33,824 bases of DNA, taken from contig JAKJAC010000003.1 of NCBI GenBank assembly GCA_022707705.1, positions 266-34,089 on the forward strand, in the 5' to 3' direction. Both the position numbers and the translations under genes were made by a program. The stretch is from Chloroflexota bacterium (GTDB taxonomy: Bacteria > Chloroflexota > Anaerolineae > B4-G1 > SLSP01). The notes below the pieces were generated by a model. The model did no database searches, had not been told where the DNA came from, and saw nothing but the letters and a program-made list of their open reading frames with translations. Shown in pieces: positions 24,516 to 32,427 of this stretch (positions are counted from its first letter, which is position 1; each line of letters begins with the position of its first letter).

Positions 24516-25814
24516 TTATAGCTCCACGAAATAGGCCGCCGCAGCCCGATCCAATAACTCCTGGCTGAGCGAGGGCGGCACGTTCAGATAACGAGCAATA
24601 TCAATAATCTGATCCACCAAATCACGAGGATGGCAGGCGCGTGGGACACGACGAGGCTTGATGTAATGCTCCTTGATGAGATATGCCAGAGACCCATCAT
24701 TCCACTCGATATTGCGCGCCTGACAGATGCGCTTCAGAATCTCGCGATACCCGTCCCAATCTGGGTCGCCCACCTCGATTTTATGACGAATGCGTCGCAG
24801 AAATGCTTCGTCTACCAGGTCCTTTGGAGCAAGGTTTGTGGAGAACACAATCAAAACCTCGAAAGGAATTTCGATTTTGCGCCCCGTGTGCAACGTCAGG
24901 TAATCCAGACGTTTCTCCAAAGGCACGATCCAACGATTCAGCAAGTCGCGCGGGCGTACTTGCTGGCGCCCAAAGTCATCAATCAACAGGATTCCACCAT
25001 TAGCGCGCATTTGGAAGGGCGATTCGTAATACTTGTTGTTCGTATCATAGACCAGGTCCAACCCCTCCAGAGTCAGCTCGCCGCCGACCACAATGAAAGG
25101 GCGACGAATCCGCAACCAGCGGGGATCCAGGGCTCGTTGCGTAGCTGTGTCCATAGCAACGGATGCATGATTGACATTGTCGAAGACCTTGACGACTTGC
25201 CCGTCCACTTCAACCGCGAAAGGAATGTAAATATCCCCCTCCATAAGCAGCGAGCCAATAGCCTCTGCAATCGAGGTTTTGCCGTTACCAGGCGAGCCAA
25301 AAAGGAATATCGAACGCCCAGAGTTGACAGCAGGACCGATTTGCTCGAACGTGTTCTCATTGATAACCAGGTGTGAAAGCGCCTGGCGCAAATGGCGTTT
25401 GTTGACCGTGACCTCTTTGAGTCCTTGCTTCCGCACAGACTGATTGTAAATCTCCAATGGCACAGGTGCAGCGCCCGCGTATTGGCTACGGTCAAGCGCA
25501 TCCCGCGCCATCTCACGACCACGCGCAGTCAGCACATACTCATAGGTGGATTCCGAAAGCCCACTGGCTCCACCTGCGCCCCGCACTTCACAAAGACGTT
25601 CGCGCTTCAGAAATTCCAGACACTGACTGACTACGCCGGCGAAGGGCAGCGCCATGCGCGCCGCAAGATCCCGCCCAGAGAGATAGCTCTCAAAATACAG
25701 CACTTTCAATGCCAGGTCGGTCAGGAAACCGATGTTCAAGCCCGTTTCCTGAACATTGCGCGGAGCTACCGGTGTAAAACCCTGTGCCGGACCGCTGCTG
25801 CTCGATTGATTCAT
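24516..25814 (-). CDS. AAA+ ATPase with N-terminal winged-helix-like domain
   Basis: The ATG at 25814 has GGGGAGG 6 nt upstream and is preferred to 25835. The 432-aa product has an N-terminal helical, probably winged-helix region (~25-110: LSGRDLAARM...LTARGREMA) and an AAA+ core: Walker A GSPGNGKTS (173-181), Walker B GILLIDD (274-280), sensor 1 LIVFSTNL (~321-328) and a lid region with PRACHPRDLVDQI. No membrane segment or protease domain is present. Homologues are common, mostly unnamed, in Chloroflexota; the function is unknown. It sits between the M24 peptidase (28-bp gap) and the phosphodiesterase (1-bp gap), so coexpression is certain enough, functional linkage is not. Confidence 0.85.
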   Translation of the reverse strand: MNQSSSSGPAQGFTPVAPRNVQETGLNIGFLTDLALKVLYFESYLSGRDLAARMALPFAGVVSQCLEFLKRERLCEVRGAGGASGLSESTYEYVLTARGREMARDALDRSQYAGAAPVPLEIYNQSVRKQGLKEVTVNKRHLRQALSHLVINENTFEQIGPAVNSGRSIFLFGSPGNGKTSIAEAIGSLLMEGDIYIPFAVEVDGQVVKVFDNVNHASVAMDTATQRALDPRWLRIRRPFIVVGGELTLEGLDLVYDTNNKYYESPFQMRANGGILLIDDFGRQQVRPRDLLNRWIVPLEKRLDYLTLHTGRKIEIPFEVLIVFSTNLAPKDLVDEAFLRRIRHKIEVGDPDWDGYREILKRICQARNIEWNDGSLAYLIKEHYIKPRRVPRACHPRDLVDQIIDIARYLNVPPSLSQELLDRAAAAYFVEL

Positions 25815-25842
25815 CAATTGCCTCCCCAATATCAAAGGTATT

Positions 25843-26934
25843 TCAGGCTGATACCACGAAAGGCGCTCGAGGTAAGGTGCTCAGTGTTTCAGCACCATAT
25901 TCGGTGATAAGCACATCATCCTCAATGCGCACTCCCCCTACCCCTTCGAGATAGACACCCGGCTCAACGGTAAACGTCATTCCAGGCAACAGAGGGATAG
26001 AATTTCCCCCCACGATATAAGGCGGTTCATGAACTTCCATTCCCAGACCATGGCCCGTGCGATGGGTGAAATTCGCACCATAGCCCGCTGCCGTAATCAC
26101 CGCGCGCGCCGCAGCATCAACCGCCTCGGCTGTCACACCTGGATTGGCTGCCGCACGCCCCGCCTCATTGGCGCGAAGCACCAGGTCGTGAATGGCACAC
26201 AAGGGTCCTGTCGGTGGTCCCATTGTCACTGTTCGCGTCAAATCCGAAGCGTATCCCTCGACAAAAGCACCCCAATCCACAACCAACCAATCACCGAAAC
26301 AAAGCTGTCGCGAACCGGGAACGGCATGAGGTAGTGCGCCATTAGGTCCGGATACCACGATCGGGTCAAAGGAGACCGCATCAGCCCCACCGGTGAGCAA
26401 ACGCGCCACCAGTCGCGCCGCGGCCTCGCGCTCGGTCATCCCGATACGCAACTCTGCCAACCACCCCAGAAAAGCCGTCTCGGCAACCGCAATGGCACGA
26501 CGCATCGCCGCAAGTTCTGCCGGCGATTTAGCCATCCGCAGCCGGCCCAGAAGATCGTCAGCAGGGACCAACTGTGCGCCAGAGGCATACCGCTGCAGAA
26601 TTCGTGCTTCCAACAGCCGCATCCGCAACGATTCCACACCGATACGCGCCTCGGCCAACTCCAGAGCCACACATGCCTCGTGGAAAGCCATCGCATAGCC
26701 TTCTTCATCGGTGTAGGAAAAAGTTTCCATAAACGGAACCTTCCCGACTTCCAACGCCGGAAGCACCATCACGGGCGGTTGGTCTACGGAAAACAGCGCT
26801 ACTGTGGGTCTCTCGCTCAAATGAAAGCCACACCCGGTGAGATAAAGCAGATTTGGACCAGGCACTAACGCGATGGCATCCAACCCTTCAGCCTGTGCCG
26901 ATTCCAACAACCGTGCCAACAATTCCTTATTCAT
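25843..26934 (-). CDS. M24-family metallopeptidase (Xaa-Pro peptidase-like)
   Basis: This family removes residues next to proline using two metal ions. The ATG at 26934, preceded by GGGGAGGAG, gives 363 aa; the longer frame from 26973 is rejected. A creatinase-like N-terminal domain (~1-130) is followed by the pita-bread domain with all five metal ligands: Asp220 (VVDWG), Asp231 (SDLTRT), His295 (HRTGHGLG), Glu324 (TVEPG) and Glu338 (RIEDD). HEPP is also typical. It is cytoplasmic. It heads a three-gene operon whose present promoter seems to use a -35 from the adjacent insertion sequence. Confidence 0.93.
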   Translation of the reverse strand: MNKELLARLLESAQAEGLDAIALVPGPNLLYLTGCGFHLSERPTVALFSVDQPPVMVLPALEVGKVPFMETFSYTDEEGYAMAFHEACVALELAEARIGVESLRMRLLEARILQRYASGAQLVPADDLLGRLRMAKSPAELAAMRRAIAVAETAFLGWLAELRIGMTEREAAARLVARLLTGGADAVSFDPIVVSGPNGALPHAVPGSRQLCFGDWLVVDWGAFVEGYASDLTRTVTMGPPTGPLCAIHDLVLRANEAGRAAANPGVTAEAVDAAARAVITAAGYGANFTHRTGHGLGMEVHEPPYIVGGNSIPLLPGMTFTVEPGVYLEGVGGVRIEDDVLITEYGAETLSTLPRAPFVVSA

Positions 26935-26987
26935 CTGCTCCTCCCCTGTGTTACCCCAACGAATTCCGGACATTGCACGAACGCAGC

Positions 26988-27015
26988 TTTATACTCGAGT
27001 TTAGACAAGTGTCAT
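26988..27015 (-). promoter_or_regulatory. Hybrid promoter: IS-borne -35 with flanking -10, reading into the M24 operon
   Basis: On the minus strand ATGACA (27015-27010), inside the left end of the insertion sequence, is followed by a 16-bp spacer crossing the junction and TATAAA (26993-26988) mostly in flanking DNA. Both hexamers match consensus at 5 of 6 positions. The predicted start is near 26981, 47 nt before the M24 peptidase ATG. Confidence 0.55.
26993..27000. repeat. Target-site duplication, left copy
   Basis: ACTCGAGT flanks the insertion sequence on both sides (also 28479-28486). The 8-mer is itself a palindrome. The next base is T on both sides, so the duplication may be 8 or 9 bp. 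Confidence 0.75.
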
Positions 27016-27064
27016 CGCCCTGGCGATAAGTCAGGGTATGAATCCGTACCTTACCAATCGCATT

Positions 27065-28414
27065 TCAAGCAGTAAGCGCTGTCGTTGTGCCCTTTTTGAC
27101 GACTTTGAAGCGTTCTTTGGGCGTTCGGGGCGTGCCTGTGGGCCAACCTGGCGCTTTACCGCGCGGTTTAGGTGCGCCAGCCGGTGAGCCAATCAGTAGA
27201 AAAATCGGTTTGAGGCTCTGGCGTACCCGCTGTGGGGTCAGACGCTGTTGCGGCTTTTGCCAGGGCAAGGGCGTATCCGCAACGATAGGCCGTGCGAGAA
27301 AGAGCATCCAGTGCGCGACCGCCACCAGCAGCGTCCAGGTATCGCCAGTCGCGGCGCTCTGGAAGCGCGGCAGGTTCCAACCCAGGCGTTCTTTGCGAAA
27401 GCGCACCCCTGGTTCAATCGGCCAGCGTTGTCCATAGGCGCTCCAGATGGTGCGGGCGGTGACCACGATACCGGACGGGATAGTTGGCGGCGCCAGCCAA
27501 GCAAACCAGACGGCTTGGGGTGGTTGTGCGCGTTCGCAATGGATGCTGGCACGCACTACATCATAGGTCAGGTGGGAGGCTTTGCGCTCGTGCAACCCGT
27601 TCCAGCGTTCCAGGCGTACCTGCCCGTAGTAAGCGTCTTCAAACTCGCAGACTTCATCCGGTGTCCGCCAGGTGTCCGGGTCTTTGAAGGCAAAGCGGGC
27701 ACCATGTTTGCGCGGGCGCCCGCGGCGCGGTGGGGTCGCGGGCGGCGCTGGACGATAGAGCACCCGGTCACGGCGCAAGCGGGTCACAAGCCCGACCCGC
27801 AACCCTTGCACCTGCCGCAAAAACTCCGCGTTGCCATACTTGCCATCCGCAGGCACGATGTCCAGAGCTTCTGGACAATCGCTCCGTAGCTGGGCGAGTG
27901 CCTGAACCTGTGCGGCGCCCACGGCTTGAGCCGTTTGAGTACTGGGAACGCGCCGCACATCAAGGGCCAACGACCAACTGGAATGCGGCTCCGCACACCA
28001 TTCCAACAACGAATAGGGGTACCCTACCGTTACCGTGCCGCCATTCACGTCGCTGGAAGCTTGATACACGTACTGCAAATCGGATAACACGCGCCCGCGC
28101 GGACGAGGCCAACACGAACCATCCAGCGGAAAGATGCACACCCCTTGCCGTGGCAATTGTTGGGCCAGCACGCTCTGCAAGGCTTCCTGGTCGATCGCGC
28201 CGTCCTCCACTGCCGCATAGAGGCTGGACCAGCTCCGTCGAAAACGTTCGCTCTGGCTAAGCATAGCAAAGGAAGACACGCTCTCTACCGCCAGGAGGGC
28301 ATCTAGCACCTCAAACAGAGCGTCACGTCGCGCTGTAAAGACACGCTCATAGACCGCTTGACGAAATGCGATTAGTCTGGTAAGGTTCTCTCTGGTAGTA
28401 TCTGGTGTGCTCAC
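27065..28414 (-). CDS. IS4-superfamily DDE transposase
   Basis: The 449-aa transposase cuts and joins the element ends. Catalytic residues are visible: Asp98 (PLDGS), Asp190 (PADGKYG) and Glu334 within the IS4 signature Y-(2)-R-(3)-E-(6)-K (Tyr327, Arg330, Glu334, Lys341; YGQRWPIEPGVRFRK). The frame is complete with a GTG start at 28414 and no strong ribosome site; the start lies inside an 8-bp inverted repeat (28391-28398, 28427-28434), which could limit translation. No frameshift is seen, so the protein is likely functional. Family placement between IS4 and IS701 is not settled. Confidence 0.92.
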   Translation of the reverse strand: MSTPDTTRENLTRLIAFRQAVYERVFTARRDALFEVLDALLAVESVSSFAMLSQSERFRRSWSSLYAAVEDGAIDQEALQSVLAQQLPRQGVCIFPLDGSCWPRPRGRVLSDLQYVYQASSDVNGGTVTVGYPYSLLEWCAEPHSSWSLALDVRRVPSTQTAQAVGAAQVQALAQLRSDCPEALDIVPADGKYGNAEFLRQVQGLRVGLVTRLRRDRVLYRPAPPATPPRRGRPRKHGARFAFKDPDTWRTPDEVCEFEDAYYGQVRLERWNGLHERKASHLTYDVVRASIHCERAQPPQAVWFAWLAPPTIPSGIVVTARTIWSAYGQRWPIEPGVRFRKERLGWNLPRFQSAATGDTWTLLVAVAHWMLFLARPIVADTPLPWQKPQQRLTPQRVRQSLKPIFLLIGSPAGAPKPRGKAPGWPTGTPRTPKERFKVVKKGTTTALTA

Positions 28415-28434
28415 AACGCCAAGTATCTACCAGA

Positions 28435-28464
28435 GGGCGGTTTTGTTCAAGTGCAAAACCGCCC
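28435..28464 (+). terminator. Hairpin at the right end of the insertion sequence
   Basis: GGGCGGTTTTG (28435-28445) and CAAAACCGCCC (28454-28464) form a perfect 11-bp stem with an 8-nt loop, followed by CGAATTTTG on the + strand. It would act as a terminator for + strand transcription leaving the element toward the S1 gene, or as a structural end element. Confidence 0.55.
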
Positions 28465-28478
28465 CGAATTTTGTCTAA

Positions 28479-28486
28479 ACTCGAGT
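28479..28486. repeat. Target-site duplication, right copy
   Basis: ACTCGAGT, identical to 26993-27000. It is directly followed by the ribosome site of the S1-domain gene (AGGAG at 28489-28493), so the element inserted just ahead of that gene. Confidence 0.75.
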
Positions 28487-28501
28487 TCAGGAGACGCGAT
28501 C

Positions 28502-29695
28502 ATGAAATCAGCCACAGACCTTGGATCACACTCCGAGCAGGATACGCTGAGCGCGATGCTCGATGCCTACACTCCCCCTGCTCCCTGTCGTCGCGGTGAC
28601 GTTGTGAAAGGTGTCATCGTGCGAGTTAATCCTAAAATGATCCTGATTGACATCGGGAACAAATGCGACGCCATCGTACACCCGCGGGAAATGGAGTTGC
28701 TCGAGCCTGGTGACCTGGAGAGGCTAAAACCTGGTCAAACGGTTCATGTGTACGTGCTCGATTCCAATGAAAGTGAGAATGTGATTCTGGTCTCACTGAA
28801 TAAAGCGGATCAAGAAAGCGATTGGGTGCGCGCACAGCAACTGCTGGAAAGCGGCGAAACCGTGGAACTGGAAGTGGTGGATTACAACAAGGGCGGCGTG
28901 ATAGTCCACCTGGGGCAGTTGCGTGGCTTTGTGCCTGCATCGCAGTTACAGCCGGGTTGGCGCTCTTTTCAAAACGCAGAAGATACGGAGCACCGTTGGC
29001 AAGCGCTGTTGGGGAAGACCCTCACACTCAAGGTAATTGAGGTGACCTCTAGCCGAAACCGCCTTATCTTCTCGGAACGTGGAACATTCAGCGAACGTCC
29101 GCGTCGCCACAATGTTCTGGAGGAGCTGGAAGTCGGTTCTGTGCAGCGGGGTGTGGTCAGCAATATTGTTGAATTCGGTGCATTCGTCAACGTCAAGGGC
29201 ATCGATGGACTGTTGCATATTTCGGAAATCTCCTGGCAGCGTGTGAATCACCCTTCGCAGGTGTTGCAGGTGGGTCAGGAACTGGATGTGTACATTTTTG
29301 ATGTGGACCTGGAACGCCGCCGGCTCAGCCTCAGCCTCAAACGCCTGACGCCCGACCCCTGGGAGCTGATGGGGCAGCGTTACAGCGAGGGACAACAACT
29401 GGATGTCAAGATTGTCAATCTTGTGTCGTTTGGGGCTTTCGCTAGCCCGGTAGATATTCCTGAGGTCGAGGGCTTGATTCATCTTTCTGAACTCTCTGAG
29501 CAACCGGTACTGCGGGCAGATGAGGTGGTGCAGGTCGGCATGATTCGCCCGGCGCGAATCCTATCGCTGCGCCCCAAAAACCGTCGTGTTGCTTTCAGCC
29601 TGAAAGTTGCATCTTCTGAACTCCAGGAATCTGAAACGAAAGTCGCTGAAGTGGCGCCGGAAAATGATGCGCCGGTATTCCCCACTGAAGTATAG
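28502..29695 (+). CDS. S1-domain RNA-binding protein, RpsA-like (four S1 repeats)
   Basis: S1 repeats bind single-stranded RNA; bacterial ribosomal protein S1 uses them to capture mRNA. The 397-aa product has four repeats (~30-106, ~115-195, ~207-280, ~292-372). The third (VSNIVEFGAFVNVKGIDGLL) and fourth (VNLVSFGAFASPVDIPEVEG) are the most canonical. Four-domain S1 proteins are usual in many Gram-positive and deep-branching bacteria, so this may be the genuine S1. The ATG at 28502 has AGGAG 8 nt upstream. The insertion sequence ends 23 bp before the start codon, so its original promoter has been displaced. Confidence 0.9.
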   Translation: MKSATDLGSHSEQDTLSAMLDAYTPPAPCRRGDVVKGVIVRVNPKMILIDIGNKCDAIVHPREMELLEPGDLERLKPGQTVHVYVLDSNESENVILVSLNKADQESDWVRAQQLLESGETVELEVVDYNKGGVIVHLGQLRGFVPASQLQPGWRSFQNAEDTEHRWQALLGKTLTLKVIEVTSSRNRLIFSERGTFSERPRRHNVLEELEVGSVQRGVVSNIVEFGAFVNVKGIDGLLHISEISWQRVNHPSQVLQVGQELDVYIFDVDLERRRLSLSLKRLTPDPWELMGQRYSEGQQLDVKIVNLVSFGAFASPVDIPEVEGLIHLSELSEQPVLRADEVVQVGMIRPARILSLRPKNRRVAFSLKVASSELQESETKVAEVAPENDAPVFPTEV

Positions 29696-29781
29696 ATAAC
29701 GGTGCGTTTAAGGTCAGGCATCGGGCTTGGATTGTAAGGTCAGGGCTGATTTTACACGGTAGCCTTCCCAGTTGGCAATGT

Positions 29782-29815
29782 TAGCCCTGGCTGCAATAGC
29801 CGGGGCTATTTGTTT
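29782..29815 (+). terminator. Rho-independent-type terminator after the S1 gene
   Basis: TAGCCCTGGCT (29782-29792) pairs with AGCCGGGGCTA (29798-29808) with one wobble and a 5-nt loop, followed by TTTGTTT. It separates the S1 gene from the AmmeMemoRadiSam genes. Confidence 0.7.
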
Positions 29816-29835
29816 GGAAAACGCTGGAGGCGAGA

Positions 29836-30852
29836 ATGTCATCTGCACCACGTTTGAGCCGACCCCTTTCAGGGGGCATGCTACAATGCCGGGTGTGCGA
29901 GCATTTCTGCACGCTGGCGCCCGGCGACTGGGGGAAATGCGGCGTGCGCGTTCACCGCGAGGGGCAGCTGCAGCTGGCTGTTTATGGCGAAGCCGTGGCG
30001 TTGCACGTAGACCCCATTGAGAAGAAACCCCTGTATCATTTCCTTCCCGGCTCAACAGCGCTTTCTGTGGGCACTTATGGCTGTAATCTGCGCTGCGAAT
30101 GGTGTCAGAACTGGCAGATGTCGCAAGTGCGGCGGAACCCCGCCGAAATGGAAGCCTCGGTTATCACGCCGGAAGCTCTGGTTGCTCTGGCGCGTCAGAA
30201 GCACAGCGCTTCTATTGCTTATACCTATAACGAGCCCACGGTCTTTTTCGAGTACACTTATGACACGGCTGTTTTGGCTCATGCGCAGGGACTCAAAAAT
30301 GTCTATGTCTCCAACGGCTTCATGTCTGCTGAGACGTTGGAGCCACTCACACCCTGGCTTGATGGCATCAACGTGGATTTGAAGGGTTTCACCGAGGACC
30401 TCTATCGCACCTACACGGGTGCGCGTCTCGAACCGGTCAAGCGCAACATTGCGACGATTGCGCGCAGCGGGCGGACCTGGATCGAGGTAACGACCCTGGT
30501 CATTCCGGGGTTGAATGATTCCGATGCGGAATTGAGTGCGGTCGCGGAGTGGTTGGCGAAAATTGACCCCAATATCCCCTGGCATGTCTCCGCGTTCTAT
30601 CCTACCTATCACATGCAAGATCGCCCGCGAACTCCGCCGGAGACGTTGGTGCGTGCTTATACTTTGGGAAAAGCCGCCGGGTTGAATTTTGTTTATGTGG
30701 GCAATGTCTATGATCCGGACCGTGAAGGGACCTATTGCCCGCACTGTGAAACGCTCTTGATTTCTCGCTCGGCATACCGTATCCGCACGCATTGGCAAAC
30801 GCCAGGGGTTTGTCACCATTGCGGGGCGACCATTCCAGGTGTCTGGCGGTAG
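29836..30852 (+). CDS. amrS: AmmeMemoRadiSam system radical SAM enzyme
   Basis: The 338-aa protein is related to pyruvate-formate-lyase activating enzymes. The radical SAM motif is GCNLRCEWCQNW (Cys83, Cys87, Cys90). Four N-terminal cysteines (18, 21, 25, 35; CRVCEHFC...KCGV) and a C-terminal pair of CxxC knuckles (YCPHC and VCHHC) suggest additional metal or zinc binding. SNGFMS and VDLKGF segments are typical of the AmrS family. The ATG at 29836 has GGAGGCGAG upstream. It is the first of three genes that consistently cluster in bacteria and archaea; the modified substrate is not established. Confidence 0.93.
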   Translation: MSSAPRLSRPLSGGMLQCRVCEHFCTLAPGDWGKCGVRVHREGQLQLAVYGEAVALHVDPIEKKPLYHFLPGSTALSVGTYGCNLRCEWCQNWQMSQVRRNPAEMEASVITPEALVALARQKHSASIAYTYNEPTVFFEYTYDTAVLAHAQGLKNVYVSNGFMSAETLEPLTPWLDGINVDLKGFTEDLYRTYTGARLEPVKRNIATIARSGRTWIEVTTLVIPGLNDSDAELSAVAEWLAKIDPNIPWHVSAFYPTYHMQDRPRTPPETLVRAYTLGKAAGLNFVYVGNVYDPDREGTYCPHCETLLISRSAYRIRTHWQTPGVCHHCGATIPGVWR

Positions 30853-30866
30853 GAGGAGTCGTAATT

Positions 30867-31688
30867 ATGGACAAGGAAATGCGTTTGTCTCCCGGCATCC
30901 GCCGTCCGGCGGTTGCCGGCATGTTCTATCCGGATGATCCCGCCCTTTTGCAGGAGACCGTGGATGATTTTCTGAAGGCGGCTACTCCGGCGCCTCTCGC
31001 CGGAGTTCGAGCAATCATCGTGCCACATGCCGGCTATGTATATTCAGGTCCGGTGGCAGGTTTTGCTTACCGGCTGTTAGCGGAACAACCGGCGCCCCCA
31101 TCTCGAATCTATCTTATGGGACCGGCGCACCGCGCTTGGTTTCAGGGTGTGTCGCTGGGCAATTTTGAGGGCTTTGCGACTCCGCTTGGGGTCATGCCGG
31201 TGGATGTCGCTGCAGTTTCCCGATTGATTGAGCGCGACCCGTGGTTTCAGCCCCTGGGGCAGGCACACCAGGGCGAGCATTGTCTTGAGGTACAGCTGCC
31301 CTTTCTCCAACGTGTATGGGCTGATGTTCCGATTGTGCCTTTGCTCTTTGGCGATGTGAACCCTGAAGTGATTGCCCGGGTTCTCGATGGGGTGTTGGAA
31401 CCGGATGACCTTATTGTGGTCAGCTCTGATCTCAGCCACTATCACAGCTACAGCGATGCGGCGCGCCGCGATACTGCTTTCATCGAGGCAGTCCTTCGGG
31501 GCGACCAGACAGCAGTGGCACAGGGTGAGGCTTGTGGGCAGGCGCCCATTCTCGCCGTGATGTCCCTTGCAACGCTGCGGGGGTGGCGCTCTCATTTGCT
31601 GGATTATCGCAATTCTGGTGACACTGCCGGCGACCGTCGCCAGGTTGTGGGCTACGCCGCGATTGCTTATGCCAGCGACGCTCTGTGA
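30867..31688 (+). CDS. amrB: AmmeMemoRadiSam system protein B (MEMO1 family)
   Basis: The 273-aa protein belongs to the MEMO family, related by fold to metal-dependent dioxygenases (LigB-like). Conserved His-containing segments are present: VPHAGYVYSGP, GPAHRAWF, GEHCLEVQLPF and SDLSHYHSYSDA. The ATG at 30867 is chosen because AGGAGGAG overlaps the preceding stop codon; the open frame further upstream overlaps amrS. It lacks a signal peptide. Whether the bacterial members are enzymes is unknown; human MEMO1 binds metal. A perfect 9-bp hairpin lies in its coding sequence at 30984-31006. Confidence 0.92.
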   Translation: MDKEMRLSPGIRRPAVAGMFYPDDPALLQETVDDFLKAATPAPLAGVRAIIVPHAGYVYSGPVAGFAYRLLAEQPAPPSRIYLMGPAHRAWFQGVSLGNFEGFATPLGVMPVDVAAVSRLIERDPWFQPLGQAHQGEHCLEVQLPFLQRVWADVPIVPLLFGDVNPEVIARVLDGVLEPDDLIVVSSDLSHYHSYSDAARRDTAFIEAVLRGDQTAVAQGEACGQAPILAVMSLATLRGWRSHLLDYRNSGDTAGDRRQVVGYAAIAYASDAL

Positions 31689-31748
31689 TTCATGCCCTTT
31701 ACCTTTTAACCTTTATCCTTTAACTCGCAACACGTTTAGGAGCGACCT

Positions 31749-32330
31749 ATGGATAACCAACCCTTGACTGCCGAAGAAAAGCAGATTTTGCTACGCCTGG
31801 CGCGTGAGGCTATCCGTGAAGCCCTGAGTGGCGCCTCGATGCCTGAGCTTGCGCTGCAAGCGCTGCCGCCGCGCTTACGGGAGAAAGGCGCAGCTTTTGT
31901 GACTCTCACGCTCGATGGGCAGTTGCGTGGTTGCATTGGATCACTATCAGCGCATCGTCCGTTGGCGCTGGATGTGCAGCGCCATGCTGTAGATGCCGCT
32001 TTTGATGATCCGCGTTTCCCGCCGCTGACGGACCTTGAATTTCTGCCCCTCCGGATTGAAATCTCCGTGCTCTCAGAGCCGCAACCACTTGCCTACACCG
32101 ATCCTGATGACCTGTTGCGGAAGCTGCGTCCGGGAATAGATGGTGTGATTCTGGAACGAGGTTGGAATCGCGGAACCTTTCTGCCGCAAGTATGGGAACA
32201 ACTGCCGGAGCGGGAGTTGTTCCTGAGCCACCTGTGCCAGAAAGCGGGCTTGCCATCCAATGCCTGGAAATGGCCTGATATCCGTATCAGTTTGTATCAA
32301 GTGGAGAAGTTCATGGAGGAAAAGCCGTAA
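31749..32330 (+). CDS. amrA: AmmeMemoRadiSam system protein A (AMMECR1 family)
   Basis: This 193-aa protein is of the AMMECR1 family, named after a human gene of unclear biochemical role. The hallmark LRGCIGS (59-65) is intact, as are FDDPRFPPLT and the C-terminal GTFLPQVWEQ. A TTAGGAG site lies upstream of the ATG. The 60-bp gap from amrB contains short CTTTA-rich runs but no terminator, so it is probably the last gene of the trio. The protein is cytoplasmic. Its conserved Cys62 could be the substrate or active site of the system; this is speculation. Confidence 0.93.
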   Translation: MDNQPLTAEEKQILLRLAREAIREALSGASMPELALQALPPRLREKGAAFVTLTLDGQLRGCIGSLSAHRPLALDVQRHAVDAAFDDPRFPPLTDLEFLPLRIEISVLSEPQPLAYTDPDDLLRKLRPGIDGVILERGWNRGTFLPQVWEQLPERELFLSHLCQKAGLPSNAWKWPDIRISLYQVEKFMEEKP

Positions 32331-32427
32331 GGATCGTGAGGGTGGGATTCGGCGCAACCTTTAGCTGGTCTTCGCGTATTATCAGGTAGAACCTTGAGGA
32401 ACGAGATCATGTTAAAGGAGTTGAACA

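Larger units (their letters stand above)
27001..28478 (-). mobile_element. Intact IS4-superfamily insertion sequence (~1.48 kb)
   Basis: The element carries one transposase gene, terminal inverted repeats TTAGACAA/TTGTCTAA (27001-27008, 28471-28478) and flanking ACTCGAGT duplications. Reading outward, the palindromic target site makes the inverted repeat look 16 bp long. Its left end has an ATCGCC-CT-GGCGAT hairpin (27014-27027); its right end has a strong 11-bp hairpin. Length fits IS4/IS701-type elements. It lies between the divergently oriented M24 operon and S1-domain gene. Confidence 0.88.

Noticed and set aside
27238-28269. Several long frames on both strands within the transposase gene
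   Set aside because: They are shadows of one intact GC-rich transposase frame with a full DDE/YREK signature.
30984-31006. Nine-bp hairpin ACTCCGGCG/CGCCGGAGT in amrB
   Set aside because: It is shorter than the arsC hairpin and plausible by chance in an Ala/Pro-coding GC-rich stretch.
32377-32382. TATTAT as promoter of the DUF4870-like gene
   Set aside because: No recognisable -35 at 16-18 bp, so the support is too weak to list.
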